NCBI RefSeq assembly: GCF_000003815.2
Contig: NC_049980.1
Location: forward strand, 26,790,923-26,854,922
Direction: 5' to 3'
DNA: 64,000 bases
DNA from: Branchiostoma floridae
Taxonomy: Eukaryota > Chordata > Leptocardii > Amphioxiformes > Branchiostomatidae
The notes below the pieces were generated by a model. It made no database searches. It was not told where the DNA came from and was given only the letters and a program-made list of their open reading frames with translations. Below, piece after piece: positions 11,301-21,244 of this stretch (positions are counted from its first letter, which is position 1; each line of letters opens with the position of its first letter). The translations under genes were made by a program, and so were the position numbers.

Positions 11301-14300
11301 GTTTTATTCTATTTTTATCTAGAAATCCTATTTTTGTCCTAGACTTCTCAGTGTGACATGAGTCAAGTATTCACTTTGCTGAAATGAATTCACAATCACA
11401 ATCTGCTGTAAAGAGGCTTCCATGTTGTTTCAAGTCTAAGATAATTCTTTAGTACATTAGTATTATATTTCAATATCTACATTTAAAATCCTTCCTTTCC
11501 TTTCCAAATTAATTACATTCAATTCACAACATGCAACTGTTAAAGAAGAATCTTTGAAATTGTTGTTTGAACTAGAATTCCAAATTCTGCACGAATGTCT
11601 GCCAGAAGGCCGGTGGGTGACTGCTGTCTCACTCATAAATAATGCTGGAGGTCAAATACCATAAACTTGGTAGCTGAACCAGGTAACAGATGACCATGGG
11701 GAAAATGATTTTAAGCTCAAGGGAAATATCTATAGATGGTAAATGCATTTAACATGGAACTGAGTGAGCACTGAAGGTAATCTCAAAGCAGATGTTGGGA
11801 GGCAAAACTGTTAGGTTTTTCTAGCTCCCCATTTCTGCTGTCAACCTCCTCCAACATCTGCACATAGATTAGTCGAGAGCCAGAAGCAGAAGAATCCGGG
11901 GCATCCTAATTTGATTTTGTCTCCTTTTCTGTATACAGTCAGATCATATAGGTTTTGTTTCTTACATTTCATTTAATTGCAAATGCATTGTTATGGACTC
12001 CAGGAAGAATAGTAACTGAAACATGGGACCACTCTATAAGATCAATAAATAAATAAAAAAACAACAGAATTGCGACAACGCCCTAACATCTGCTTGGAGA
12101 TTACTTCCTGTGGTTTGAACAGTGACTAGAGGCCTTGTGTCATCATACGACAATTCATTTGCATTATAACTCAAACTCTGCTTCCCCTTTGGTACCTAGA
12201 AAACTACCAAACACATGGCAGTGATTTTCCCTGTTCTGACATTACATACATGTATGTGACATGCTCTAGCTGTAACAATATCCCTCAGAGAGACACAGCT
12301 GACAAATTGCTGGGTTGTATCACACATTTGTATCTACTACAGTATGCTGATGGGACGCCTGGGAATACTGTCCACATGTCTGGATTTCAGAGGCACTGAG
12401 TGATATGTTGTATATACATACGTGACCTAAAATTCAGGCAATCATAGATGTGTAATATCTTTGAAACATGACACACGTTTTGCTATTGTGGTATAAATTT
12501 CAACAAGAAATCATTTGTCACACGCTTTGACAGTATAAGGTCATCACTATACCTCAACTGTGATAGTTGCAGTGCCCAAAAAGTTTAAATCAAAATAGGT
12601 AAAAACAAACCTACTAGTAATTACCCTCTTTATATTTTGATTGGTTCAGTACTTAAGAAACTGAATTAATCCTTAGGTAACAGTGTAATCCAAGGAGGTT
12701 TTATACCAACATTTCAAAGGTAGATAATTCCTTGAAACATTTGATATCCTACATGTACATTACATGTGTTGCATCACTAAGTACACTGTCTAACATATGG
12801 GAAATACTCACACAATCGTTGTGCATAGGTAATCTACTTTATCAATTACTAGGTATTCACATGATCTTGGTTCATAAGAATGGGTAGTCGAACATGTTGC
12901 TAGTTTTTACCTATGGTACCGCAGTCCGCTGCTGGATAAGGAGATGGAGCGACAAGATATGATGATGATGATGACCTATTGTACCTTTCTTATTCCTGGT
13001 TGATCTCCGTGCCTGGGTATTTGACGTCGAACATGCTGCTAGGGTTAACCCACCTTTATTGTCAGGTATCCACATGATCTTTGTGCATGGGTATGGGTGG
13101 TCGAACATGCTGCTAGCTTTTAGCTCCTGAGCTGACTCATCCAAACTGATGACTTGTACTTTGTTGTTGTATTCCTCCAGAAAACTTCCCACCTAAAATG
13201 AAAAAATCAGAACATCAGTAAAAAGCTTGATTTTATATGATTCCAAAAATGGCGCATGCCACTCAAGTACTGTAATGTCATCTGCTGTACCTTTTAAAGG
13301 CTGCCAATATGTTGAAAAAAGATTGAAAACAGTGAATTTATAGAAATCAATCAAATTGATGTAGGATCATATTCAGTTAACACAGTTTAGAGACCCAGGT
13401 TCTGAGCTGACATTCTTGTGAGGGTCTTGATTACATTGTAGTTGTTACTTAAATGTGCAGGTCTAACTAGGCCACCCATCTATATGATGGGAGCAGATGT
13501 GAAACTGGGAGGTTGCAAGATACTGTACATGTCACATTAAATGAATACCTTACTTACACATGCAAAATTATCAAACTTACTCTTCAGACCGGCCTGGGAC
13601 ATAACAAGAAAACAAACTATTGTCTGCTTGTTTTGTTTTTCTTATACTATAGTAATACTACAAACAATCCTTTAGTTTTGAGACATGTTTAGGATTAAAA
13701 AGCTTAGGGGATAAGGACATTTAAGATTTGGCTTAAAACAAATCATCATTGAAAAAAGCACAAGCAAACTGCTTCACTCATATATATGATGAAGAAATAT
13801 AAATTGAAAAGCCATAGACGTCTAACCGACAATACTCAATGATCAATAGTATCAAATCAAAGGCCTTATATTATCCAGTCATCTATGAATGATGTATTTC
13901 AACAGTAAATCCTGGTCATGATAAGCCAGACCTAATGACCATAATCCTCCCACAGGGACTGATGGTAAGTTAAATCCTGCTTTCCATGGAGACTAGTGTG
14001 GTATACAAGATGTACGATCAAGAGATCATGATGATACATTATTCTTCAGCATTGCACCCTCACTGACACTGCATGAGTTTCCGTGAATGTGTGTACTGAA
14101 ATCTATTCAATTTCAATATCAAGTTGTTGTAGAAAGCACTGCAATACGTACACATGCAATTGGTTACACATGCAATGGTAACTTTCTTACTGCAGTAAAG
14201 GAGGCTATTTTTGAACCTCCTTGCAACAGTACGTTGCAAACCTTGAAATGTTAACAGTAACAACTGTTTTTACTTGTGTGGTTTTCCAAATTCATACCTG

Positions 14301-14990
14301 CATGTCATAAGATGACAGAGAATATACATGTGCATAAATCTCCAACTGTTAGTTTACCTTCTTGAACATGTAAGTAGGATTCTAGGTTTCAGCTACAGGT
14401 AGATTGTGTTGACAAAAAAATCTACTTCGTACTAATAGTAATAGCAGATGCCATAAAATCACATTGAAATTCAAAATGATTGAGATAGCTAAAACAACAG
14501 TGACTAAAAATACCACTAAGACAACATTGGTTTAAAAGACACTGAAGAATTAATCATTGACAAATCTAATAATTTGTGATCTATTGCATGAAGACATGGG
14601 TGGATTCTTTGTAATATATAGATACATTAATTCTTAGAAGCCATATTTTTCAGTTGTGAAACAGTACACATCAGTTGTGAGACAGTACACAAACAAACAT
14701 CCAGTAACAAATTCTGAGACAGAGTGTGTATTTTAACACAAGAATCACAATATTTTCAGACGTCGAAAATCCGAGTCCAGCTCTCTGCATCAGTCGCATA
14801 ACTGAATGCACAAAAATAAACAGGGCAGTGGGGAGGGGGGCGAAGCAAAATATACAAAGGGCGTGCTGAAGCTGAAACTCACCGCGAGCCGAAATCTTCT
14901 GTCGGGCCTCTGGCTCCAATTGGCGGCGTATAGCGTCCATGGTGCCTCGTACTTATAAATTTCCTTCCTTTTGGGTGGCACTGTGGCCAT
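5187..14990 (-). CDS. DCAF7: DCAF7 (WDR68/HAN11), WD40-repeat adaptor, complete gene
   Basis: DCAF7 is a nuclear and cytoplasmic WD40 beta-propeller. It scaffolds DYRK1A/B and HIPK2 kinases and can serve as a CUL4-DDB1 receptor. Seven coding exons run right to left: 14990-14883, 13192-13054, 10440-10232, 9784-9710, 9146-8979, 8324-8165 and 5359-5187. All borders are GT-AG and all phases agree. They sum to 1032 nt, or 343 aa plus stop; human DCAF7 has 342. The start ATG sits in a perfect GCCACCATGG context. Landmarks in order are [126 protein letters not shown] and the C-terminal CLEILRV. The protein is nearly identical to vertebrate DCAF7 except for the first residues (MATVPP). Introns 2 and 6 contain copies of exons 2 and 7. 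Confidence 0.97.
6809..6889 (-). pseudogene. Exon-7-like duplicate in DCAF7 intron 6 (decayed or cassette exon)
   Basis: This GC-richer island in an AT-rich intron translates to [20 protein letters not shown] and RAYRAG. It aligns without gaps to the start of exon 7 ([27 protein letters not shown]), with about half the residues identical. The AG acceptor is at the equivalent base and in the same phase, with ctatttctgtgcctaatag upstream. A GTGAGA donor follows GCAG. The 81-nt block is phase 1 at both ends and has no stop, so including it would add 27 residues and keep exon 7 in frame. Replacements hit conserved WD40 positions (L to R, D to H), which points to decay. A neofunctionalised cassette exon cannot be excluded. 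Confidence 0.7.
7903..8022 (+). mobile_element. 5'-truncated LINE, 3' end of ORF2 and tail
   Basis: The frame reads [20 protein letters not shown] then a TGA at 7990, which is the usual C-terminal helix of non-LTR reverse-transcriptase ORF2 proteins. It is followed by TGATATGC and a GATGATGAT-type tail. It matches the remnant at 36950-37100 in both protein and tail. It lies antisense to DCAF7, in intron 6. Confidence 0.65.
8165..8324 (-). CDS. DCAF7: DCAF7 exon 6
   Basis: Acceptor gaccag, [20 protein letters not shown] to HSSCHICTA, donor G|gtgagt in phase 1. Confidence 0.96.
8979..9146 (-). CDS. DCAF7: DCAF7 exon 5
   Basis: 56 codons, phase 0 at both ends, from [20 protein letters not shown] to [10 protein letters not shown]. 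As I recall, this stretch is identical to vertebrate DCAF7. Confidence 0.97.
9321..9490 (+). repeat. Copy of the TACTGCAGC interspersed repeat family
   Basis: Sequence from ttggtattgcagcagaac through ggacatgaacatg to ttggtactgcagg resembles the unit seen at 39760-39920 (aaggtactgcagcaaaact, ggacatgctgtgg, ggaactgcag). It lies in the intron between DCAF7 exons 4 and 5. Confidence 0.45.
9710..9784 (-). CDS. DCAF7: DCAF7 exon 4
   Basis: 25 codons, phase 0 at both ends: [20 protein letters not shown] and AHDKE. Donor GAG|gtaatg. Human DCAF7 has VNL where this has CNL. Confidence 0.96.
10232..10440 (-). CDS. DCAF7: DCAF7 exon 3
   Basis: Acceptor ttgcag, donor GAG|gtatgt. It encodes [39 protein letters not shown] and TTCTIWGLE, which are two WD40 blades. 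Confidence 0.96.
12837..12912 (-). pseudogene. Exon-2-like tandem copy C, DCAF7 intron 2
   Basis: A second degenerate copy, with gtcgaacatgttgctag and ttcacatgatcttgg on the plus strand. In the exon frame it reads NMFDYPF, then a stop, then TKIM, another stop, IP. The donor position is TAGATT instead of GTGGGT. It is clearly broken. Confidence 0.7.
12985..13047 (-). pseudogene. Exon-2-like tandem copy B, DCAF7 intron 2
   Basis: It begins six bases inside the intron. It repeats the exon core (plus strand gtcgaacatgctgctag) and in the exon frame reads [16 protein letters not shown] before a stop, against [17 protein letters not shown] in the true exon. A GT follows AAAG at the position equivalent to the real donor. 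It has no acceptor and is a tandem fragment rather than a usable exon. Confidence 0.7.
13054..13192 (-). CDS. DCAF7: DCAF7 exon 2
   Basis: Acceptor ttttag, then [20 protein letters not shown] through [17 protein letters not shown], donor AAAG|gtgggt, ending in phase 1. Its last ~75 nt recur twice just downstream in the intron. Confidence 0.95.
14883..14990 (-). CDS. DCAF7: DCAF7 exon 1 (coding part)
   Basis: 36 codons from the ATG with ideal Kozak context to RRFRLA|gtgagt, ending in phase 0. It encodes the conserved [11 protein letters not shown]-terminal strand. The 5'UTR start is not defined. Confidence 0.95.
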
Positions 14991-16036
14991 GGTGGCTCGT
15001 GCAAAGGACCAATTCTAGCAGGAAGTTAGAAAATTTCGAGCGAAAAATGGTCTGCAAAGCTGATCACCCAACGCGCAGCGGGGAAGCCTTTGATCGTCAG
15101 CTGTCTGGGGACCGACCGATAATCACACCATTGTGTGGACATGGTATACAGATTCATGACATACAAACAAAGTTTAATCAACTCTTCATTATATTTTTGG
15201 AAAATGATGTTTTAAAGGTGTCAAAATGATATTCATTATAAAAAAAAACAGAATTGTAGCGTTCAAATCTACTTTCATTCTACTGAAAGAAGTAAAATTG
15301 GACTATCCCCAAATGGCACCGTCTCGTTCTCGCGATTGGCGAGACGCGTGATCTTGAGTACACATGTTGCAGCGGCCCCTGGCGAAATAAATCAGAACTG
15401 TACATATGTCTTAGTTCGAAAACAAGCAGACGTAGCTGTCGCGTCGTGCTTGTTTGGGGCGAATTTGAAGATTTGTAGGTTTTTTAGGTTTTTTTACTCG
15501 GTTGAGAATCATTTAGGCAGGAGTCGGTGCGGCGCGGCTGGGTGTCCGAAAGCATTCGGTGATGCAGAGAATCTGAGAAATACTGAAACAACCAGAGGTG
15601 CATGTAGACACCCCGGGATCGAAGATTACGAATCCAACGTGGAAACCACAACACCAAAAGCTCAGAGCTGTTGGCGTGGTCAGTTTGGCAGCGCTAGAGC
15701 CCCACTGTTACAATGCTGATGTATTGGAGTAAAAGTGGGAGACGTACATTGCGTAAGACATACACTGGTTGTGAAATTGTTGTGGCATTGAAAAGTCGAT
15801 AAAAATAGCCTTAAAGGCAAGGAAAAGGCAGCCTAAAACTTGTCAGCCTGCTCACAAAACCTAAACTCAGCCTTGGTTGGCTAGCGGTCATGTGACCTCG
15901 TGTGACAACTGGTCAGGCCGGAACAGGTGTTCCAGCAGAGGTCGATTGTAATAAAACATACTAATGATTATCAATATTCATGGGTTTAATACAGCATGGG
16001 TTAAACTTTGCTGGCGTATCGAAATTTAGTTCACTT

Positions 16037-16136
16037 NNNNNNNNNNNNNNNNNNNNNNNNNNNNNNNNNNNNNNNNNNNNNNNNNNNNNNNNNNNNNNNN
16101 NNNNNNNNNNNNNNNNNNNNNNNNNNNNNNNNNNNN
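16037..16136. other. Assembly gap (100 N)
   Basis: Exactly 100 N, a conventional unknown-size scaffold gap. The right edge is a (CA)n run, so the join probably failed in a microsatellite. Translated ORFs crossing it are artefacts. Confidence 0.98.
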
Positions 16137-19100
16137 CACACACACACAAGAATGACAAACCATTCGCCGAAACACACTACGCAGCCGCGGTTGCTACAAA
16201 CGGGTAAACCACACTTATACACTTTACCTATTCAAAAATCTTACATTTAGTGAAGATATCCAAAGACTCTAATTGATAGTTGCAGAAAAACAATTTTTAG
16301 CATATTGCCCAGAATCATATTTCTGGGTAATAAGTGCCTTTGTAAGATCTTGGCGCACTAACCAGAAGTTTTCACCGGGGCCGTTTTCCTCCAAAATATT
16401 TCAATGGATAACATCTTCTTAGATCTATTTTATGTTATTCTATCCCAATCTAAGTGTCTATTCACAGATACAAGGAGTACACGAGACTAAAGAACCTTTG
16501 TAGACTCACCGACTACTAAGTAACTATATTATCTGGGCTCAGACAAGAACCAGAATCAGCCATGCCTTCAAGCACCAAGCACCGGATTTATCAACCCGAC
16601 TTGAGAAAAATATCATCTTTCCCTAGAATATTACAGTGGTGGTACTTAGAGTGCGTCTCGTTCTGTACCAAGCACTACAATAACAACATTAGATAGCTCT
16701 GAACAAGCCTGCAGCTAGCGATAAATATACAATGGTTAGATGTCAAGGTTATTCAGTGTAAAATGTAATATGATCAGCTACTGCCGCGGACATAGATAAG
16801 GATATTGTCCACTCAAGCAACGTGCATGCATGTTTCCATAAACGTCGTCGGTAAAACGGTTGCGGAGAACGATGTACTGATAGTTCTATTCGTGCCGCAG
16901 TGCGTTTTAACGTTTTTGTGTACGATTCATAACTCTACTGGTGCGGCTCACGCCTGCAAAGCGCCACATGGAGTTCCAATCTGTACCACGTGTGAACATC
17001 ACAACTTTAAAAAGTGCAACGGCACACAATTTCCAAAAGGGAAGGCCTGCCCAGCGTATACATCTCGATTGCGTGTCTGCTCTCCGAGGCTTTCCACCCG
17101 AGAAATTGGCATCAAGGGTAAACTTGATTGAACAGCCCAAGCTCACGGGTAAGTGGCCATTGATCTATATTCCAATACACGTAGCTATCTTCAGGATACA
17201 GATCATCCCAAGTGCTTTCTGTGCCAACACGATCATACATTGTGTTCACTCAGCAGACCTTCGCTTACCTGGTTTGGAGGCGGCCCAAGAACCATGATTG
17301 TCTTCCAATGGTGCTTGAATGCTAAGACATATCGAAGGTCAAGAGAGAACAGCGCGCATCTATCAGCATCAGGATATTGATGGTTAGCCAGGGGCAGCTA
17401 AACTGAAATCACAGACATGCCAAAGCTGTAATAATGCCATGATTGCGATAGGTGACATTGTTAAACCCATAATTTTTCACTCTGACAATCTAGTCATCCA
17501 GGTTCAATATCATGTCTTTATTACTTTTTTGCCCAGTTTGCGCTTATAGCTGTTAGAAACTTCAAGTACAAAACTGCATGGTGCGTTACCCGACGCCATG
17601 ATGTCAAGGTTGTACAATACATAGACATACACATATCCATTGAAGACAATTGTCACAAACGTCACATTATTAGTCTATAACGTTATATAGAAAACCACAA
17701 TGCTTCGCTTTAGATATGAAAATCAGGTAACTGGTCTTTTTTCAAGGAAAGCCGATCCGTCTTTCATCAGCGCTTTGACGGAGAAGCTTGTCTGAGCCCT
17801 GGTAGTTTACTACGGCCATGACGTGCGCGTAGGGCATACAGAGCAGGCTAACAGGAGACGTGTGTAATGCCCCCTTTCCACCGTGGCGGCGACCTTCGGC
17901 CTATTATTGATAATAAGGTTCAACGAACGTCATTTGTAAAGAAGTGCACTTGGCAAGTTTTGTGTGTTTTGTTGTCTTTCAAATCCTACTTTTGCGTGTT
18001 CGAATGATAAAGTCACGGGTGATAGAAATCCACTTGAGGCAGCCGAATTGTCTCCATCCAGTGGTTGATGACAGGAGCTAGACGGTTGATAATTTCATTC
18101 TTCTTGCAGAGTTAAGCCTTGTTGCGTATGGTTCACGGATCGATGTACCTTTGTTAAAGCCCGAGGCTGATGGGACTCATAGGACAAAAATACTGGACCT
18201 CTGCAACAAGGCCGTCATCAATCTATGTAAAATTACATGTATATACAAACAGAAGTGGGGGGTGGGGAAAAACAACTGGCAGCAGAAGTGAAACACTACT
18301 GTTGTGCTGTCAATGAGACATGTCTGTACTACAGGTATTGGGGGATAGAAAAAACGGTTGGCTCCAGAGCTAAAACACCACCGCTATGCTTAAGTTCTGT
18401 AATTCCCATTTATGAATCTTTCTGCATTCGAGCAGTGCCCATTTGTTGAAGGTATGACAAAACGTTTTACAGGACACACATTGTTTCGTGAACTATTTAC
18501 AAAAGGTCAGTTCGTGCCTACCGATACGGATTTCCAGCGGATCCGCCCATTGCAGCTATGTCGCGACACTAATAGCGCCACTTCGCTTACTTGATGGAGT
18601 GTGGTCTTTACCGTGGCCGTTATTTGTAATGCCGTGTAGAGCTCTCTGTGTCTTGGACGTAATCCAAGGATATTAGAAGGAGAAGAGAGCTTGTACATCC
18701 TCATATTGACCGTAGAACATGATATTAATCCAGCAGAGCTGCACGGTTGAGAGTCTAGCTCAATTGTGCATGTACACCAGGTGACACATACTCGCCTAGT
18801 ATGAATTAGGAATTGCGACAAAGAATAGCATACCAGGCAGACATACACAGAAGGCTTGTGTCTTGCAGCAGGATAGCTAGCGTCTTGTTAAAGATTGGCA
18901 GTTATTTCAAAAGTCAAACGAACACCACAACCAAATTTATTGACGTTCTTTTTTCAGAAGCCTGATAGTTGTCTTCTTCCAGGGTATATTGTATCAGATA
19001 AGTATATCAGATATTTCAGAAGACGAAAAGAAAAACAACCACCACAACCTTATCTCTTTACATGGGCAGCAAGCCAAGAAATCTGTATGATCGCATGTTC

Positions 19101-20432
19101 AAAGATACCTAAGCCGTTTTCTGGCGCTGAAACATTAATCTTTTCTCCTAGGTACGTCTGATGATCATAGTTCTGGGCCTGTGTCGTCATATCGAATAGC
19201 ACTGCCAACAGTTGCTCATCGAGCTCTGAGAGGCAACGATACTTAAGATTTACATTTAGATTGTGGGGAAATCCCATGTCCCGAAGACATTACTTTCCCG
19301 AAGTTGGCAACCAAATATAGACTGAAAGAGACATTTTCTCTAGTGAGAGAAGAAATAATGGTTTTCTGTAGATCTTACAGCCATCAATATCGATGCTTTG
19401 CAGAGATGATTTAGAGTGCAACTTGAGTCTTTTACAGAGTCACCCAAGTAATTTCACTCAAAATATGTATTTGAAAAATAGAAAAGGAAAAAAAATATTT
19501 AAGGCTTCCTTGAAAATGTCTTGGGCAGCAGGATATCTCAAGTATGTATACCACTGGGATTGATGATGCTGCAATAAGAGATCTCTGTAGGTTCGCCGGT
19601 TTCGTTTGATGTTGCAACTGTACCGGTGTACCCCGTGGAATACCGTACTGTGTTTGTTGACGTACTATAGCCAAATGCAGTGAACACTGGTTGGTGCATT
19701 GATGTCCTCTTGCAATAGATTAACAGAACTATATCTATATCGTTATATCAAATATAATTGCGCTTAAAACGCAACACGTATATAGCGTTGATGCCACGAA
19801 GAGTTGTTCCTTTACCACTAGTTAGCTAGTCACACATGTTCAGACACATTGCGAAGCAAATTTAGATAAACTGACCACGTGGGCGCTGTATGCAGCTACC
19901 CAAGGGCCTCGTAGCAACGCCTATCAAGGTTTCCCCTGCACGATAGCTGAGTGACGTGATGCCTCGCTCAGGGCCAGCTGCAATTCAAACTGGTTTGGGA
20001 TGTGATAATGTTACAGTTGGGACCTTAAGATGTGTTAGATTAAGTTGGTAGCACACACCATGTGTCCTTTTGATGACATCTTCTCAAACATTGGTGCTGC
20101 ACTGAACTTCAAAAAGGTGTATTAGTCGGGCTTGTTCTGTATCTTTTCCTCTGTGTCTACGTTCTTTCTAATTAAATATACTGCTCTTCTAAGAATTAAC
20201 GTTCTGCTCCTCCCTATGCACACTGTTTAAAAGATACACGTACTAAATGTTGAAAAATACACAAAACACACCAAACCTGGTTCAGAGTTTTAAATTTGGT
20301 TAAACATTATTGTTTTACTCGCTCGTGGCATAGTTGGACAACATAAAAAAATGTTTGCTACAGTTTATCACAAATGGTAATCCTGATGTGGCAAATGAAG
20401 TAATTCTGGTTTATTACAGCTTTGTACTACGA

Positions 20433-20548
20433 ATGAGAGTTTAAACTAAGAGGAAAAGTGGCCGTCGTTTTCGTAGCAAAAATTCCAAGTATGAGAGTTT
20501 AAACTAAGAGGAAAAGCGGCCTTCGTTGTTGTAGCAAAAATTCCAAGT
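20433..20548. repeat. 58-bp tandem duplication
   Basis: Two adjacent copies (20433-20490, 20491-20548), each starting atgagagtttaaactaagag and ending aaaaattccaagt, differing at a handful of bases. They lie about 650 bp upstream of the CUB-gene TATA box. Confidence 0.95.
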
Positions 20549-20971
20549 CTAGCGAAGGTGGCTGAAGCTCCAACACAAGAGAATGAAGCACGTCTTGTCT
20601 GTGCTCTGTGATACCGTAGTTCGTTGGTATGCTACAACAATGGATTCAGCACCGAGGTCAGCACCGCTCTCCGCGATCTCCGCGCCTCTGCAATCTGATA
20701 CAATCAACACTATCTTTAACCTCAAGGCCCAACAACCAGGACCGAATTCAAAGTTGCCAATAATACATTTTAGATGATAGGGTTTGAATGGCATAAACAT
20801 TTTATTCATCACTACTTACATCGCACGACGTCAGAAACGACAAGCCATACCCACAATATGGACAATATGTGATTCGAAGCATAACTGCCGCCTCAGTGTG
20901 ATTCTAACCTCTGGCGATTATCGACATAATAACGAGGGGGGCATCTTGTTTGAAGGCGCCCAGGATGCACA

Positions 20972-21185
20972 GCGCGGTTGTAATTTGCGAAGGTTGTAGC
21001 CGCGCGGTTTGGCAGTAATTATGTCGAACAATAGAGACGAGTGGTGCTGGCTGACTCAGCCGTGGGCTGACTCACTGATGTATTGGCTTGCTGCGCGGTT
21101 TTGACTCACATGGAAAGTCACCCTGTCTTTGTTTCAATCTTTTCATTCTCCCTCGACGTCATCCGGCTTCAGCTGAGTATTTAAG
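20972..21185 (+). promoter_or_regulatory. TATA promoter with AP-1/MARE cluster
   Basis: Three perfect TGACTCA sites lie at 21052-21058, 21068-21074 and 21102-21108. The first is inside GGCTGACTCAGCC, a Maf-recognition-element-like palindrome. Three GCGCGGTT motifs lie at 20972, 21002 and 21093. A CRE-like GACGTCAT is at 21155-21162. TATTTAAG at 21178-21185 is the TATA-like box and puts the start near 21208, just before a clean 5' splice site at 21245. This is the natural promoter for the CUB-LDLa-CUB gene on the same strand. Use of the sites is inferred. Confidence 0.6.
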
Positions 21186-21207
21186 AGGATCCCTTTGCCT
21201 CCAGCGA

Positions 21208-21244
21208 GGAACTTACTAACGGCAGAGCTGGCGAGACACTGAAG
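21208..21244 (+). other. CUB gene exon 1, 5'UTR (predicted)
   Basis: It lies about 30 bp downstream of TATTTAAG and ends at GAAG|gtaagt, a near-consensus donor. It has no ATG. The link to the acceptor at 29788 is inferred from strand, order and the lack of any other acceptor-bearing gene between them. Confidence 0.45.

Larger units (their letters stand above)
14991..21177. other. Intergenic region between divergent DCAF7 and CUB-gene promoters
   Basis: The left end holds the DCAF7 promoter and 5'UTR (no TATA seen). Bases 15500-15720 are GC-elevated. An assembly gap interrupts it at 16037. Only short ORFs are present. One at 16805-17131 has Cys/His spacing vaguely like a retroelement Gag knuckle, and a minus-strand 75-codon ORF lies at 19053-19277. 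Neither is assigned. Confidence 0.5.

Noticed and set aside
15961-16250. ORFs translated through the N gap
   Set aside because: They are open only because N codons are not stops.
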